From NCBI RefSeq assembly GCF_001983995.1, contig NZ_CP019450.1, positions 1,364,001 to 1,428,000 of the forward strand: a stretch of DNA of 64,000 nucleotides, in the 5' to 3' direction. A program made the position numbers and the translations under genes. This stretch comes from Halioglobus japonicus (GTDB lineage Bacteria; Pseudomonadota; Gammaproteobacteria; Pseudomonadales; Halieaceae). Below, one piece after another: positions 1 to 9,214 of this stretch. Positions within the stretch are counted from its first letter, which is position 1. Every line of letters starts with the position of its first letter. Under the pieces are notes generated by a model that did not search any database, had not been told where the DNA came from, and saw nothing but the letters and a program-made list of their open reading frames with translations.

Positions 1-627
1 GGGGCAAAGGGCTGGTGATGCACCGTACAGGTACACCAATAGCCAGGCGTGGCGACGAAAATTTCGTATCAGATCAAGATAGCGCTCGGTAATGAAATGC
101 TTGAGCTTGCCGGGGCTGCCCGTGGCTTCCCATTCCAGCTCCCAGTAGCGATGGGGCATGGAAAAGTTGTAGTGGATACCGGCAATGGTCTGCATGGCCC
201 GACCGTAGCGATGCCCCAGCCCATAGCGATAGGCTGTTTTCATCTGGGCGACGTTGGAGCTGCCATAGCGGGCGACCGGAATGCTGTCGTCACCGCCAAC
301 CACGCAAGGCATGGACGTCGACCAGAGCAACTCCTCGTCGATATTGCGGTAGGTAAAGGCGTGGATGTCCGACAGTTGCGCAAGGCTCTGATCGATATCT
401 GCACTAACTGGCGTAATAAATTCCAGGAGTGCTTCCGAGTAGTCGGTGGTAATCGAGCCGTGGGTCAGCGCCGAGCCCAGTGCCTGCGGATGGGGTTGTT
501 GGGAGAGCTTGCCGGAGGTGCTGACTCTCAGGCTTTCCTTCTCAATGCCCCTGCCGATCTGGCCGAGTAGCTGCTTGCGCTCGGGTTGCGCCAGTTGAGT
601 GACTTGCGCTTGCAAAAATGAGGACAA
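1..627 (-). CDS. gshA: Glutamate--cysteine ligase, N-terminal part (runs off the window)
   Basis: Catalyses the first, ATP-dependent step of glutathione synthesis in the cytoplasm. About 209 codons are visible; the 3' part lies beyond base 1. The translation contains GIEKESLRVS near residue 27, then ALTHGSITTDYSEALLEFITP and DEELLWSTSMPC, which are typical of the enterobacterial-type GshA family. The start is a TTG at 625-627, chosen because an AAGGAG ribosome site lies about 6 nt upstream and no ATG fits. A plus-strand open frame over 49-570 is only its antisense shadow. Confident in the family. Confidence 0.9.
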   Translation of the reverse strand, partial: MSSFLQAQVTQLAQPERKQLLGQIGRGIEKESLRVSTSGKLSQQPHPQALGSALTHGSITTDYSEALLEFITPVSADIDQSLAQLSDIHAFTYRNIDEELLWSTSMPCVVGGDDSIPVARYGSSNVAQMKTAYRYGLGHRYGRAMQTIAGIHYNFSMPHRYWELEWEATGSPGKLKHFITERYLDLIRNFRRHAWLLVYLYGASPALCP

Positions 628-748
628 CGGGAACTCCTTGTGCGGGGAAGAGAGCGGTGCTATCGGGTGGCGCCGATCTTCGAGTGGGCCAATTCTAGCC
701 CTCATTGCCAGGGTAGTACAGAACCCCGCGCAAGGCTGCTTTCTCGGC

Positions 749-1816
749 TCAGGCGCCGATTTGGTCGAGATGGCGCGCCAGTAGCTGGCAGACAAAGTTG
801 CCCTGGACCTCGCCATCCTGACCGGTCGCCAGCATGATACGCGAGAGGATAAGCGCAAAACGGGCGCCGGCGAAAATCAGGTAGTAGTCGTAGTGTTCAG
901 CACTGAAGCCCGATGCCTGCTCCCAGCGTCTGACGGTTTCCTCGTAGGATGGCAGTCCCTCCAGCCGCGGCAATCCCAGCCCTTCGGCGAAGGCGGCATC
1001 GAGGAAGTTGTACCAGGCGATGTCCTGCACAGGGTTGCCGAGTACGGCCATTTCCCAGTCGAGCAGGGCCGCAACGCCGTCCAGGGACTCAGTGAAAATG
1101 ACGTTGCCAATGCGCGCATCGCCCCAGCACAGCACCGTGGGTTCCTGCGCGGGCTGATTCGCCTGCAGCCAATTGAGCGCCCGCTGGCCAATCTCATGTT
1201 GTGCCCCCTCCAGGCCCCAGTCGTGGTAGTTCTGCCAGTACGTTAACTGTTGCTGCATTGGGGTCACGCCTGGCTGGCCAAGGTGTTCGAAGCCCAACGC
1301 TTGATAGTCGAGTTGGTGGAATTTTGCCATGGCGTCGACGGCGGCGAACCACGCGGTTTGGCGCTGCTCTTGGTTGGCTTCGTGCATGAGCCAGCCGTCC
1401 ATATTGTAGGGTGGCATGTCGGGCGGAATACGTCCCGGTGTGTGGGCCATGACGTAGAATTGTACGCCCAGTACAGTGAGGTCGGTCTCCAGGCCTAGTA
1501 GTGTCGGTACGGGCACATCACTGAGCCTGCCAACGCTTTCCATCACCTGATACTGCAACGTGAGGTCGTAGTCGGGAAACACCGGGCGTTCAATTTCGGG
1601 CTGCAGGCGACCGACACAGGCCATGGTGTGCCGCTCGCCGTGTTCTTGCCACTCAATATCGAACAACAGGGTTACGTTGGACATGCCGGTGCCTTCGGGG
1701 ATGTTCAGGTCGCCAATCGTAATGTCGGTGCCGCGGCGTTCACTGAACCAGGCTTCCAGTTTGCGACGGGTGCCGCCGATGTCGTCCACCAGTGGCGTGG
1801 GGCGTTCGCTGTCCAT
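749..1816 (-). CDS. Aminoglycoside-phosphotransferase-like (APH/ACAD10-type) kinase family protein
   Basis: 355 residues with a protein-kinase-like fold. The catalytic-loop motif CWGDARIGNVIF lies near residue 230 (the HGDxxxxN signature with Trp in place of His) and the metal-binding motif LLDWEMAVLGNP follows near residue 250. Proteins of this APH subfamily often sit with acyl-CoA dehydrogenases and are thought to phosphorylate small or lipid-linked substrates; the substrate here is unknown. The ATG at 1816 is preceded by an 18-bp dyad at 1837-1854 that could be an operator. Resistance to aminoglycosides should not be assumed. Confidence 0.8.
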   Translation of the reverse strand: MDSERPTPLVDDIGGTRRKLEAWFSERRGTDITIGDLNIPEGTGMSNVTLLFDIEWQEHGERHTMACVGRLQPEIERPVFPDYDLTLQYQVMESVGRLSDVPVPTLLGLETDLTVLGVQFYVMAHTPGRIPPDMPPYNMDGWLMHEANQEQRQTAWFAAVDAMAKFHQLDYQALGFEHLGQPGVTPMQQQLTYWQNYHDWGLEGAQHEIGQRALNWLQANQPAQEPTVLCWGDARIGNVIFTESLDGVAALLDWEMAVLGNPVQDIAWYNFLDAAFAEGLGLPRLEGLPSYEETVRRWEQASGFSAEHYDYYLIFAGARFALILSRIMLATGQDGEVQGNFVCQLLARHLDQIGA

Positions 1817-1836
1817 TGAGTGTCTTCCCGTTATTA

Positions 1837-1854
1837 ACTATACGCTTGTATAGT
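1837..1854. promoter_or_regulatory. Perfect 18-bp dyad, candidate repressor operator
   Basis: ACTATAC-gctt-GTATAGT is a perfect 7-bp inverted repeat with a 4-bp spacer, 21 bp upstream of the phosphotransferase start codon. Size and position fit a TetR-type operator, but no regulator gene is adjacent. Confidence 0.4.
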
Positions 1855-1959
1855 CTAATCCCAGGCAGCGATCCTCGCCAACTACCCCCTATGGGACGGT
1901 AGGAGGCGGGCGGGCAAACTGCTAGAGTAATGGCAGTGAGTGCGCAATCAGGGATTGAA

Positions 1960-3348
1960 ATGCGAATTGTCGAGTGGCTCAAAATCCTTTCCCAGGAGAA
2001 TGGATCCGATCTCTATCTGAGTACCGGGGCGCCTCCCTGTGGAAAATTTGAAGGCCAGTTGCGGCCGATTGCCAGCGGCATTCTGCAGCCGGGTGAAATC
2101 AAGGACATCGCCTACGAGGTGATGGACGCCACTCAGCGTGAAGAGTTCGAGCGCGAGCTGGAGATGAACCTGGCGACGTCGATCCCGGGCTTTGGCCGGT
2201 TCCGGGTGAATATATTTGTGCAACGCAATGAAGTGGCCATGGTGTGTAGGAATATTGTTGCCGATATCCCCCAGTGGCAGGACCTGGGGCTGCCGGCGAT
2301 TCTTCCTGAGGTTGTGATGCGCAAGCGTGGCCTGGTGCTGTTTGTGGGCGCGACGGGTTCGGGGAAATCCACATCGCTGGCCGCGCTCATCGATTACCGC
2401 AATGCCAATAGCGCGGGCCATATTGTCACCATCGAAGATCCCGTGGAGTTTGTGCACACCCATAAAAAGAGCCTGGTAAACCAGCGCGAGGTGGGGGTGG
2501 ATACGCGCTCCTGGCACAATGCCCTGAAGAATACCCTGCGCCAGGCCCCGGATGTCATCCTGATAGGAGAAATCCGCGATCGCGAGACAATGGAGCACGC
2601 TATAGCATTTGCCGAGACCGGGCACCTCTGTCTGTCTACGCTGCATGCGAATAATGCCAACCAGGCACTGGAGCGCATTATCAACTTTTTCCCTGAAGAG
2701 CGTCGTTCCCAGTTGCTGCTGGACCTGTCTCTTAACCTGCAGGCCTTTGTGTCGCAGCGCCTGATTCCCACGGTAGAGGGAGGTCGTTGCGCAGCGGTTG
2801 AAGTCCTGCTGGGTACGCCACTGGTCGCTGACCTGATTTTACGCGGCGAGCTGGAGAGCCTCAAAGAGGCGATGGAAAAGTCAGCCAACGTTGGCATGAA
2901 GACGTTTGATGCCGCATTGCTGGAGCTCTACCAGCAGGGCCGAATTACTGAAGAAGAAGCGCTGCGCAACGCTGATTCACCGAATAATCTGCGATTGAAA
3001 ATCAAATTTGTCCAGGAAGAGGGTAGGGCACCCCTGCCCGGTGGACCGCTTGGCACTGTTCAGCAAGAGGCCCAGTCATTGAGCCTGGATGTTGCTGCCG
3101 ACGCCAACGACGGCGGCGAGGAGTTGGTGTTTGAGACGGAGTCGTTTGCCGGGACAGATCTGGTGATTGAGCCATCGCTGGAAGAGCCACTCATACCCCC
3201 GCCTGCCCCTGCATCAACGGGCGAGGCAAAGCCACCGCCGGTGTTTGAAACGTCAACCTCAATGGAGGAGGTGGCGGTGACCCGCAGTGTCACCAGTGAA
3301 CCGGAAGACGCCGAAGCAGATAACCGGGGGCCGGGGAGACTGTTCTAG
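1960..3348 (+). CDS. pilU: PilT/PilU-type twitching motility ATPase with acidic C-terminal tail
   Basis: Hexameric ATPase at the inner face of type IV pilus machines, needed for pilus retraction. Seen: Walker A GATGSGKS near residue 130, Walker B VILIGEIRD near 200, and the His-box TGHLCLSTLHANN near 220. The N-terminus MRIVEWLKILSQENGSDLYL matches where PilU proteins begin, so the ATG at 1960 (GGGA 6 nt upstream) is preferred over an in-frame ATG at 1930. The last 90 or so residues form a Pro/Glu/Ser/Thr-rich low-complexity tail beyond the usual PilU end. PilU is favoured over PilT by the N-terminus, but no pilT neighbour is present to confirm it. The gene ends 4 nt into the convergent PilZ gene. 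Confidence 0.85.
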   Translation: MRIVEWLKILSQENGSDLYLSTGAPPCGKFEGQLRPIASGILQPGEIKDIAYEVMDATQREEFERELEMNLATSIPGFGRFRVNIFVQRNEVAMVCRNIVADIPQWQDLGLPAILPEVVMRKRGLVLFVGATGSGKSTSLAALIDYRNANSAGHIVTIEDPVEFVHTHKKSLVNQREVGVDTRSWHNALKNTLRQAPDVILIGEIRDRETMEHAIAFAETGHLCLSTLHANNANQALERIINFFPEERRSQLLLDLSLNLQAFVSQRLIPTVEGGRCAAVEVLLGTPLVADLILRGELESLKEAMEKSANVGMKTFDAALLELYQQGRITEEEALRNADSPNNLRLKIKFVQEEGRAPLPGGPLGTVQQEAQSLSLDVAADANDGGEELVFETESFAGTDLVIEPSLEEPLIPPPAPASTGEAKPPPVFETSTSMEEVAVTRSVTSEPEDAEADNRGPGRLF

Positions 3349-3719
3349 TGATCCGGTTCCATGGCGGTAATCAGGCTTATCCAGCTCTGAATGTCTGACT
3401 TTTCCGCCTGCTGTAAAGAGAAACCCGCCAGCCAGGGGTAGTCGGGGTCGTCGCTTGGTTTGCACCAGCGAACTTGCCCCAGCAGGTAGAATGCGTCGCT
3501 GCCGGTCGCGCTTGGGGGTGGTTCGACGCCAATTTGGAGAAAGGCTTCTACCGGGACCTCTTGCTGCAGTGCCACCATCAGGCCGCCACTGGACACATTC
3601 AGGGTTTTACATATGGCAATGGTGGCATCTTCGTCGCTGCCAACTGGCGCTGCCTCGAGTTCGATAAACACTCTGCTCTGCATGGGCAGGCGTTGATGCT
3701 TTCGTTCAGTCCAGCCCAT
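3345..3719 (-). CDS. PilZ domain protein
   Basis: 124 residues forming one PilZ domain. The cyclic-di-GMP motifs are recognisable: ERKHQRLPMQSR near residue 5 in the RxxxR position, and NVSSGGLMV near residue 43, the [D/N]xSxxG motif. It probably reads cyclic-di-GMP and acts on motility or surface functions. It converges on pilU with a 4-bp overlap. It lies just downstream of the DUF1631 gene on the same strand and may be co-transcribed with it; that family is often found near PilZ proteins. Confidence 0.85.
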   Translation of the reverse strand: MGWTERKHQRLPMQSRVFIELEAAPVGSDEDATIAICKTLNVSSGGLMVALQQEVPVEAFLQIGVEPPPSATGSDAFYLLGQVRWCKPSDDPDYPWLAGFSLQQAEKSDIQSWISLITAMEPDH

Positions 3720-3726
3720 AGCTCAC

Positions 3727-5329
3727 TCACCCCTGACCTTGCTGCAATTGCGCGCGCGTTCTTTCAACTTGCTCGCGGAAGTTGTTTCTGGCTTCCAGGA
3801 TATCAATCTGGCCGGCCTCAATGAGCGCCAGGTATTCGCGCTCCTCAAGCCGGCGCAATTCAATGCCCTGGCGATTTACAAAGATGAGTATGCCCCGCAC
3901 CTTGTCGTGGAGTGCCAGCTTGGCCAGGAGCGGCGTATCGGTGTCGTGAAAGCCAAGCCATGTGCCGATGGGGAGATCGGGGACACCGCTGTTAGTGGTG
4001 GTAGTGGAGGTATCGGTCTCGCTTGGGGTCGGAGCGGCGTCAGGGTTCAGGAGGCGGTCCAGGGCGGCGTCCGAGTCAATGCCGGCAGCGGCGGCTACCG
4101 CGCGACTGAAGGCGGCACCGGTTGCCAGTGGCTGGGCGTCGCCTGAGCCCACCTTGGCGTTGAAGTCAGCCATGGGCATAGACAGTGCTTTTGCACCACT
4201 GAGATTACATAGGAGTCCTTCGCCACTTTCGATCATGGCCAATCTGAGGCGGAATACATCCGTGTCACTGCAGACCTCATACCATTGGCCGACTGCGACG
4301 CCCGCTGTCATTTTGGGAATGGCTGCGGCGGGCTGGCCCGAGTCTACTGTCAGTAGGTGGGAAAGTTCCGGGGACGATCCTGGGCGACGCGCTGCAGCAG
4401 GTACTCGTAGGCTGCCATTTCGCGCTGCAGTAGATCGTCCTCATGCTGAATGCTGAGCAGTAGTCGACGCAGTTCTGCGGGCAGAATGCGTGCCAGTCGA
4501 AGCCGTTCCTCGCGGGCATCGTCCCCGGCGGGGCCAGCGGATGCATGGCAAGCAGGAGCTGGCCTGTGGTGGCCTCGAAATCGCGCCACTGTTGAGACTG
4601 GTCGCCAAATTTCAGGTAGGTGAGCTGGGCGCTGTCGTACCAGGGTCCCCTGATAAACGCGTTCAGCTCGCTGGGCGCAGTGTATTTCAGTAGCTGTCCG
4701 TTAATCAGGTCGGCGGCAATGGTCTTGGCCATGGCAGCGCGCAAGCGGCCGTGCTCTGCAGCGATGGTGCGCTCGGTTAGTTTTTCGGCGCGGGCACGCA
4801 TGCGCTGCGCTTCCGCGACAATCTGGCTGGCAATGGCCGCCATGTCGCCGCCCTGGTCAAGGCAGCCGCGCACGTCGGCAATGGCCTTGTCGATCAGGTT
4901 GGTGACGGGTTGACCTATGCGCCCCAGGTCGCCCTGCCAGCCAATCGCGGCACTGTGGATCGCGTCCAGCATCTGGTGCAGCGGGTGCTGTCCGGGGCGG
5001 AAAAACGTTTCTTCACTGAGGGAGGCCATTGCCACTGCCGGTTTGAAAGCGCGCAGCTTGTGGGTTAGCTCCCATTCCAGTGGGAAAGACTGCTCCCACT
5101 CCTGGAACACGCGCTCAATCCAGCGCAGTACGGCACACTCTGCCGGTTTGGGCATGGCCGGGTCGCCGACAACGTCGGTTTGTGCCAGCAGGGCATCCAG
5201 CGGAGGCAGATTGAAGTCGTCTATGGCGCGCAGGTAGCCAAGCAATTCATCCCACTCCAGCGCGGGGGCGCTCTGGCCCGGCGGTTCGGGTACAGCAAAA
5301 CTACGGGTCACGGCCTTTTGCAGCGACAC
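3727..5329 (-). CDS. DUF1631 family protein, read in three frames (two apparent -1 frameshifts)
   Basis: Large cytoplasmic protein of unknown function. Seen: the N-terminal half in one frame (HPLHQMLDAIHSAAIGW, then FIRGPWYDSAQL), the middle in a second (ERLRLARILPAELRRLLLSI, stop at 4350), and the C-terminus in a third (VGQWYEV, then LPIGTWLGFHD and ILIFVNRQG). All three match the normal order of DUF1631 blocks. Adding one C to the C4 run near 4533 and one C to the run near 4371 joins the frames into about 535 residues, so sequencing error is the simplest explanation. The start is uncertain: a GTG at 5329 is used because the zinc-ribbon gene ends at 5359. A real pseudogene is the alternative. 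Confidence 0.7.
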
Positions 5330-5358
5330 TTGCAGCGGTATCTTGTTCTCGCTCAGTT

Positions 5359-5562
5359 TCAGTTGACTAGCTTCCCGGCAATCATGACCAGTAAAACGGC
5401 CCACAGCACCACGAGCAAATACACTCGCCAACGAGGTCGCGGCTTCTGTGTCTTGGTGCGTGGTTGTTGCTTCTGGATATTGAAAGAACCGCAGGCAGGG
5501 CACTGGCCCCCGTGACCACTTCTCACTCCGCGGAAGCTGCACTCCTTGCAGATGAAAGCCAT
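5359..5562 (-). CDS. Small zinc-ribbon membrane protein
   Basis: 67 residues. CKEC at residues 5-8 and CPAC near 20-23 form one zinc ribbon; after a basic linker a single hydrophobic segment (VYLLVVLWAVLLVMIAGKL) ends the protein, so it should be tail-anchored with the zinc domain in the cytoplasm. It lies 4 bp after the CoxE-like gene and is probably in the same operon. Function unknown. Confidence 0.7.
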   Translation of the reverse strand: MAFICKECSFRGVRSGHGGQCPACGSFNIQKQQPRTKTQKPRPRWRVYLLVVLWAVLLVMIAGKLVN

Positions 5563-5566
5563 AGCG

Positions 5567-6988
5567 TTATCGGGTGCTCTTAAGCAGCTGGTCTACGACA
5601 CGTTCCAATTGCTTGAGATTATTGCACTCGGCCGAGAAATGACAAGCACTTAAGTAGCGAAACATCTCGGAATCTCCAGTTCCCCAGGCGCGACGTGACT
5701 CAGGGTTTAACCAGATGACCTGCTTGGCGCGCTGATACACAGATCGCATGATATCGATCCGGGGGTCGCCATTGTTGTTGCGAGCGTCGCCGAGAATAAG
5801 CACCGTGGTGTTGTTGTTGATGTCATCCAGGGCCAGCCGGGCAAAATCTTCTAGGCTCTTGCCGTAGTCGGTGGCGCCACCGTATTTCCAGTTCACGATC
5901 TCGATGGCTTTTTCCACGGGGTGCTCATCAAACAAATCACTGACTTCTCCCAGCTGCCCTGAGAAGGCAAAGCTGCGCACCTTGGGCAGCACATCCTGCA
6001 GGCTATACAGGAATAACAGCAGAAACTTGGCATACGCCGCCACGGAACCACTGACGTCGCAAATGGCGAGAAGTTGTGGTTTCTCGCGTTTTACCTGGCG
6101 CCAGTAGGTGTTGAACATGACTCCATCGTTGGCGATGCCCCTGCGCATAGTGCGTGGCATGTCCAGATGACCGCGGCGGTACTGTCGCCGTTTGCGCGCG
6201 TGTCTGGCCGCCAGTTTGCGGGCCATTTTGCGCACCAGCTCGTGTACTCGATGCAGGTAGCTGTGTTCGATATTGCTCAGGCGGGTTTTGCTGAGGACGT
6301 CTTCCATGAACTGCTGGTTACGACCTTCTGCATGCAGCAGGTATTCGCGGTCCACAAAGTCGCGCACCTGTTCGCGCAACAGGTCCCGATAGCGTTGCAG
6401 GCTGGCAAGCGCCGGGTCAGCGGCGCGCTCAAGTTCGATAATTGCGCCGCGCAGCTGCTGCTCGCCCATGGCGTCCAGCATCTTGCGGGTGTACTGGCCC
6501 TTTTGTGTAAACATCTGAATTTGTTGCAGACCTGCCCCTTCACCCGCCTGGGTCATGGCCATGGTCAGGACGTTGCGATCGTTATTGAGCAGCGCCTGCA
6601 TCAAGTCTGAGTTCATCACCGCTGCGAGCTCGGGATTGTTTAGCGCAGCTGCCTCCAGTGCCGCGGCGTCAGAGGTCGATGGATCTGCCTCGGCAGCATC
6701 GCCGGGCTCCTGTTCACCGGCTTCTGCCTGCTCTTCGCCCGGGTTGTCCTCGGGGTCGAGACTGAAGTCGGCCAGTCCGCGGTTAAAGTAGGAGTCAAAG
6801 CAGCGGTTGAAGACGGTTTCTTCCGCCGGGGTTTTGGCCAGTGCCATACCAAGACCATCGCGCAGACGCACGCGATCACGGTAACCCAGCGTGGTGGCGA
6901 CATGCATGGCATCCAGAGTTTCGGCCGGCGATACCCTGACATCGTGGCTGCGCAGCACCTGGATGAAGTTAACCAGATTGGCCGGCAT
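5567..6988 (-). CDS. CoxE-like VWA domain protein
   Basis: 473 residues. The N-terminal helical part carries an acidic Glu/Ala-rich linker near residues 75-115. The C-terminal von Willebrand A domain has an intact MIDAS motif (CDVSGSV near residue 308) and a TDYG motif near 375. Proteins of this type pair with MoxR AAA ATPases, and the gene directly downstream of a MoxR gene (6-bp gap) fits that. Such pairs act as chaperone-like machines in cofactor insertion or maturation; the client is not evident here, though moaA upstream is a possible hint. Confidence 0.85.
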   Translation of the reverse strand: MPANLVNFIQVLRSHDVRVSPAETLDAMHVATTLGYRDRVRLRDGLGMALAKTPAEETVFNRCFDSYFNRGLADFSLDPEDNPGEEQAEAGEQEPGDAAEADPSTSDAAALEAAALNNPELAAVMNSDLMQALLNNDRNVLTMAMTQAGEGAGLQQIQMFTQKGQYTRKMLDAMGEQQLRGAIIELERAADPALASLQRYRDLLREQVRDFVDREYLLHAEGRNQQFMEDVLSKTRLSNIEHSYLHRVHELVRKMARKLAARHARKRRQYRRGHLDMPRTMRRGIANDGVMFNTYWRQVKREKPQLLAICDVSGSVAAYAKFLLLFLYSLQDVLPKVRSFAFSGQLGEVSDLFDEHPVEKAIEIVNWKYGGATDYGKSLEDFARLALDDINNNTTVLILGDARNNNGDPRIDIMRSVYQRAKQVIWLNPESRRAWGTGDSEMFRYLSACHFSAECNNLKQLERVVDQLLKSTR

Positions 6989-6994
6989 CTGGGA

Positions 6995-7963
6995 CTACTC
7001 CCTGGCCTCGCGCACCAGTTTACCCAGCTCGCCGTCGGTGGATTCTATGTCGTCTTCGAATTTGAGCAGTACGTTAAGCGTGGCGCGCACCAACTCTTCT
7101 TCCAATTGATCGGCGTGCAGTAGCAGCAGACTGCGGGCCCAGTCGATAGTTTCGGAAATAGCGGGAATCTTCTTGAGGTCGAGCTGGCGTAGAGAGTGGA
7201 CAAACTCTACGAGCTGGTGACGCAGGTGTTCCTCCACATCGGGTACCCGGCTGCGCACAATACGCTCTTCGAGTTCGACGGTAGGAAAGGGAATGTACAG
7301 GTGCAGGCAGCGTCGTTTCAGGGCGTCAGAGATGTCCCGCGTGTTGTTACTGGTCAGGAACACCATGGGCGAGGTGCGCGCCTTGACGGTGCCGATTTCC
7401 GGAATGGATATCTGGTAATCGGACAGTATTTCCAGCAGTAATGATTCAAATTCGTAGTCGGATTTGTCCACCTCATCGATAAGCAGGATGGCCCCGCGCT
7501 CTTGCTGCATGGCTTTGAGTAGCGGACGGGGCTCGAGAAATTCTTCCGAGTAAAAGATGTCGCCGAATTGGTGCAGACGTTCTACAGATTCCGCCAGCCC
7601 CTGAGCACCCTGGAGAAGGTCGCCCAGTTTTTCTTTGAGAACCTGCGTGTACAGCAGTTGCTTGCCATACTTCCATTCGTACAAGGCTTTCGCTTCATCC
7701 AGGCCCTCGTAGCACTGCAGCCGGATGAGTGGTGTTTCCAGCAACTGCGCGGTGGTCTTGGCGAGCTCGGTCTTGCCGACGCCGGGCGGGCCTTCGACCA
7801 GAATAGGTTTGCGCAGCTGGAAGGCCAGGAATACGGCTGTGGCGATTTTGTCGGAACAGATATAGCCGAAGGATTCAAAGCCCTCCTGTATTTTTTCTAC
7901 GGAGGCAAGTTGGGGGAAGTCTTGAGTGTGCACGCTTGTCGATTCCTGGTTGCGGTCGGCCAT
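6995..7963 (-). CDS. MoxR-family AAA+ ATPase
   Basis: 322 residues. Walker A GPPGVGKTELAK near residue 58, Walker B ILLIDEVDKSD near 143 and sensor-1 region FLTSNNTRDISDAL near 195 are all present, as in MoxR ATPases. First gene of the MoxR/VWA/zinc-ribbon set, which is closely spaced on the minus strand. Expected to remodel a client protein together with the VWA partner downstream. Confidence 0.9.
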   Translation of the reverse strand: MADRNQESTSVHTQDFPQLASVEKIQEGFESFGYICSDKIATAVFLAFQLRKPILVEGPPGVGKTELAKTTAQLLETPLIRLQCYEGLDEAKALYEWKYGKQLLYTQVLKEKLGDLLQGAQGLAESVERLHQFGDIFYSEEFLEPRPLLKAMQQERGAILLIDEVDKSDYEFESLLLEILSDYQISIPEIGTVKARTSPMVFLTSNNTRDISDALKRRCLHLYIPFPTVELEERIVRSRVPDVEEHLRHQLVEFVHSLRQLDLKKIPAISETIDWARSLLLLHADQLEEELVRATLNVLLKFEDDIESTDGELGKLVREARE

Positions 7964-8013
7964 TGTAGCGAGGCAGTGGCCGACTCGGTAGTTGTGCTCG
8001 TGGGGCGCTGCGG

Positions 8014-9024
8014 TCAGCCGCCGGTGACATTCATAAAACGCAGTATCTGCGGTTCGCCTGCGTTGTCGAAGTGGTGCTTCTCTGGTTTGAGCGCCATGGC
8101 GTCAACAATAGCCCGCTTGAGGTGGTCAGCCTTGTAGTGATCCGCTCGCAGTACTTCGCGCAGATCGACCGAGTATTCGTTGCCCAGGCAGAGTAACAGG
8201 CGCCCCTCAACGGTGACGCGAACCCGATTACACAGGTGGCAAAAATTATTACTGTGCGGCGAGATGAAGCCCACCCGGCTGGGGCTGTCGCCAAGCTGGT
8301 AGTAACGGGCAGGCCCTTCTGTACCGGTTGGATCGCCCAGCGAGGTCAGCGCATAGTGCGCCTCAATCTGTTGCCGGATCTCATCGCTGCTACAGAGTGT
8401 GAGTTCGCGATCGTGCTCGACAATGCGGCCCAGGGGCATCTCTTCAATAAAGGCTATATCAATGTCGCGCTCACGGGCGAATGCGACCAGGTCCAGCACT
8501 TCATCTTCATTGCGGCCCTTGAGGATAACCGCGTTCAGCTTAATTCCGTCGAATCCCGTGGCAACGGCCGCATCAATGCCGGCAATGACCTGGTCGAGGT
8601 TGCCGTGGCGGGTGAGATGGCGAAATTTACGCGGGCTGAGACTGTCCAGGCTGATGTTAATCCGCTTTACCCCGGCCGATTTCAAGGCAGGGGCCAGCCG
8701 CTGTAACTGCGAACCATTGGTTGTCAGTGCCAGTTCATCGAGGCCTTCCAGTGCACCCAGCCGCTCGATGAGCGACATGATATTGGGACGGATTAGCGGT
8801 TCACCGCCGGTGAGCCGAATTTTGCGCACCCCCATGTCGGTCATCGCCTTGGCAATACTGTGCAGCTCCTCCAGATTGAGGACTTCGGACTTGGGGGCAA
8901 AGGTCATGTCCTCTGCCATGCAGTACACACAGCGGAAGTCACAGCGGTCGGTCACCGACAGTCTCACGTAGTCTACGCTGCGGCCAAAGGTGTCTATCAG
9001 GCGGCTGGGGGTCGAATTTTCCAT
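8014..9024 (-). CDS. moaA: GTP 3',8-cyclase (molybdenum cofactor biosynthesis)
   Basis: Radical SAM enzyme for the first step of molybdopterin synthesis. The SAM-cluster cysteines C28, C32 and C35 (CDFRCVYC) are present, as are LTGGEPL near residue 73 and the second [4Fe-4S] site CHLCNRVRVTVEG with a further Cys in LLLCLGNE. The protein ends in Gly-Gly, as MoaA proteins do. Length 336 is usual. Divergent from the SLC13 transporter at 9215. Confidence 0.95.
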   Translation of the reverse strand: MENSTPSRLIDTFGRSVDYVRLSVTDRCDFRCVYCMAEDMTFAPKSEVLNLEELHSIAKAMTDMGVRKIRLTGGEPLIRPNIMSLIERLGALEGLDELALTTNGSQLQRLAPALKSAGVKRINISLDSLSPRKFRHLTRHGNLDQVIAGIDAAVATGFDGIKLNAVILKGRNEDEVLDLVAFARERDIDIAFIEEMPLGRIVEHDRELTLCSSDEIRQQIEAHYALTSLGDPTGTEGPARYYQLGDSPSRVGFISPHSNNFCHLCNRVRVTVEGRLLLCLGNEYSVDLREVLRADHYKADHLKRAIVDAMALKPEKHHFDNAGEPQILRFMNVTGG

Positions 9025-9214
9025 GGCCTCCAGTGTAGGGACTTTGGTTGGGGTGAGCCAGCGCTTTACAGTGCAAAGCGGTTACGACAGGATAGGCGCA
9101 GACAGAGGTTTGGGCCTGCTAGGACGTGAAGATCTGGCGTCACCAGCCACACAGTATAAGACACTATGGGGACAGACATGCGGCCATCGGCTGAGCATGG
9201 GCGGGGAATTCAAC

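Noticed and set aside
49..570. 173-codon plus-strand open frame at the left edge
   Set aside because: Antisense to gshA, whose conserved residues are read on the minus strand.
5330..5542. N-terminal extension of the DUF1631 frame
   Set aside because: It overlaps the whole zinc-ribbon gene in another frame and its composition is unlike the family; treated as a shadow.
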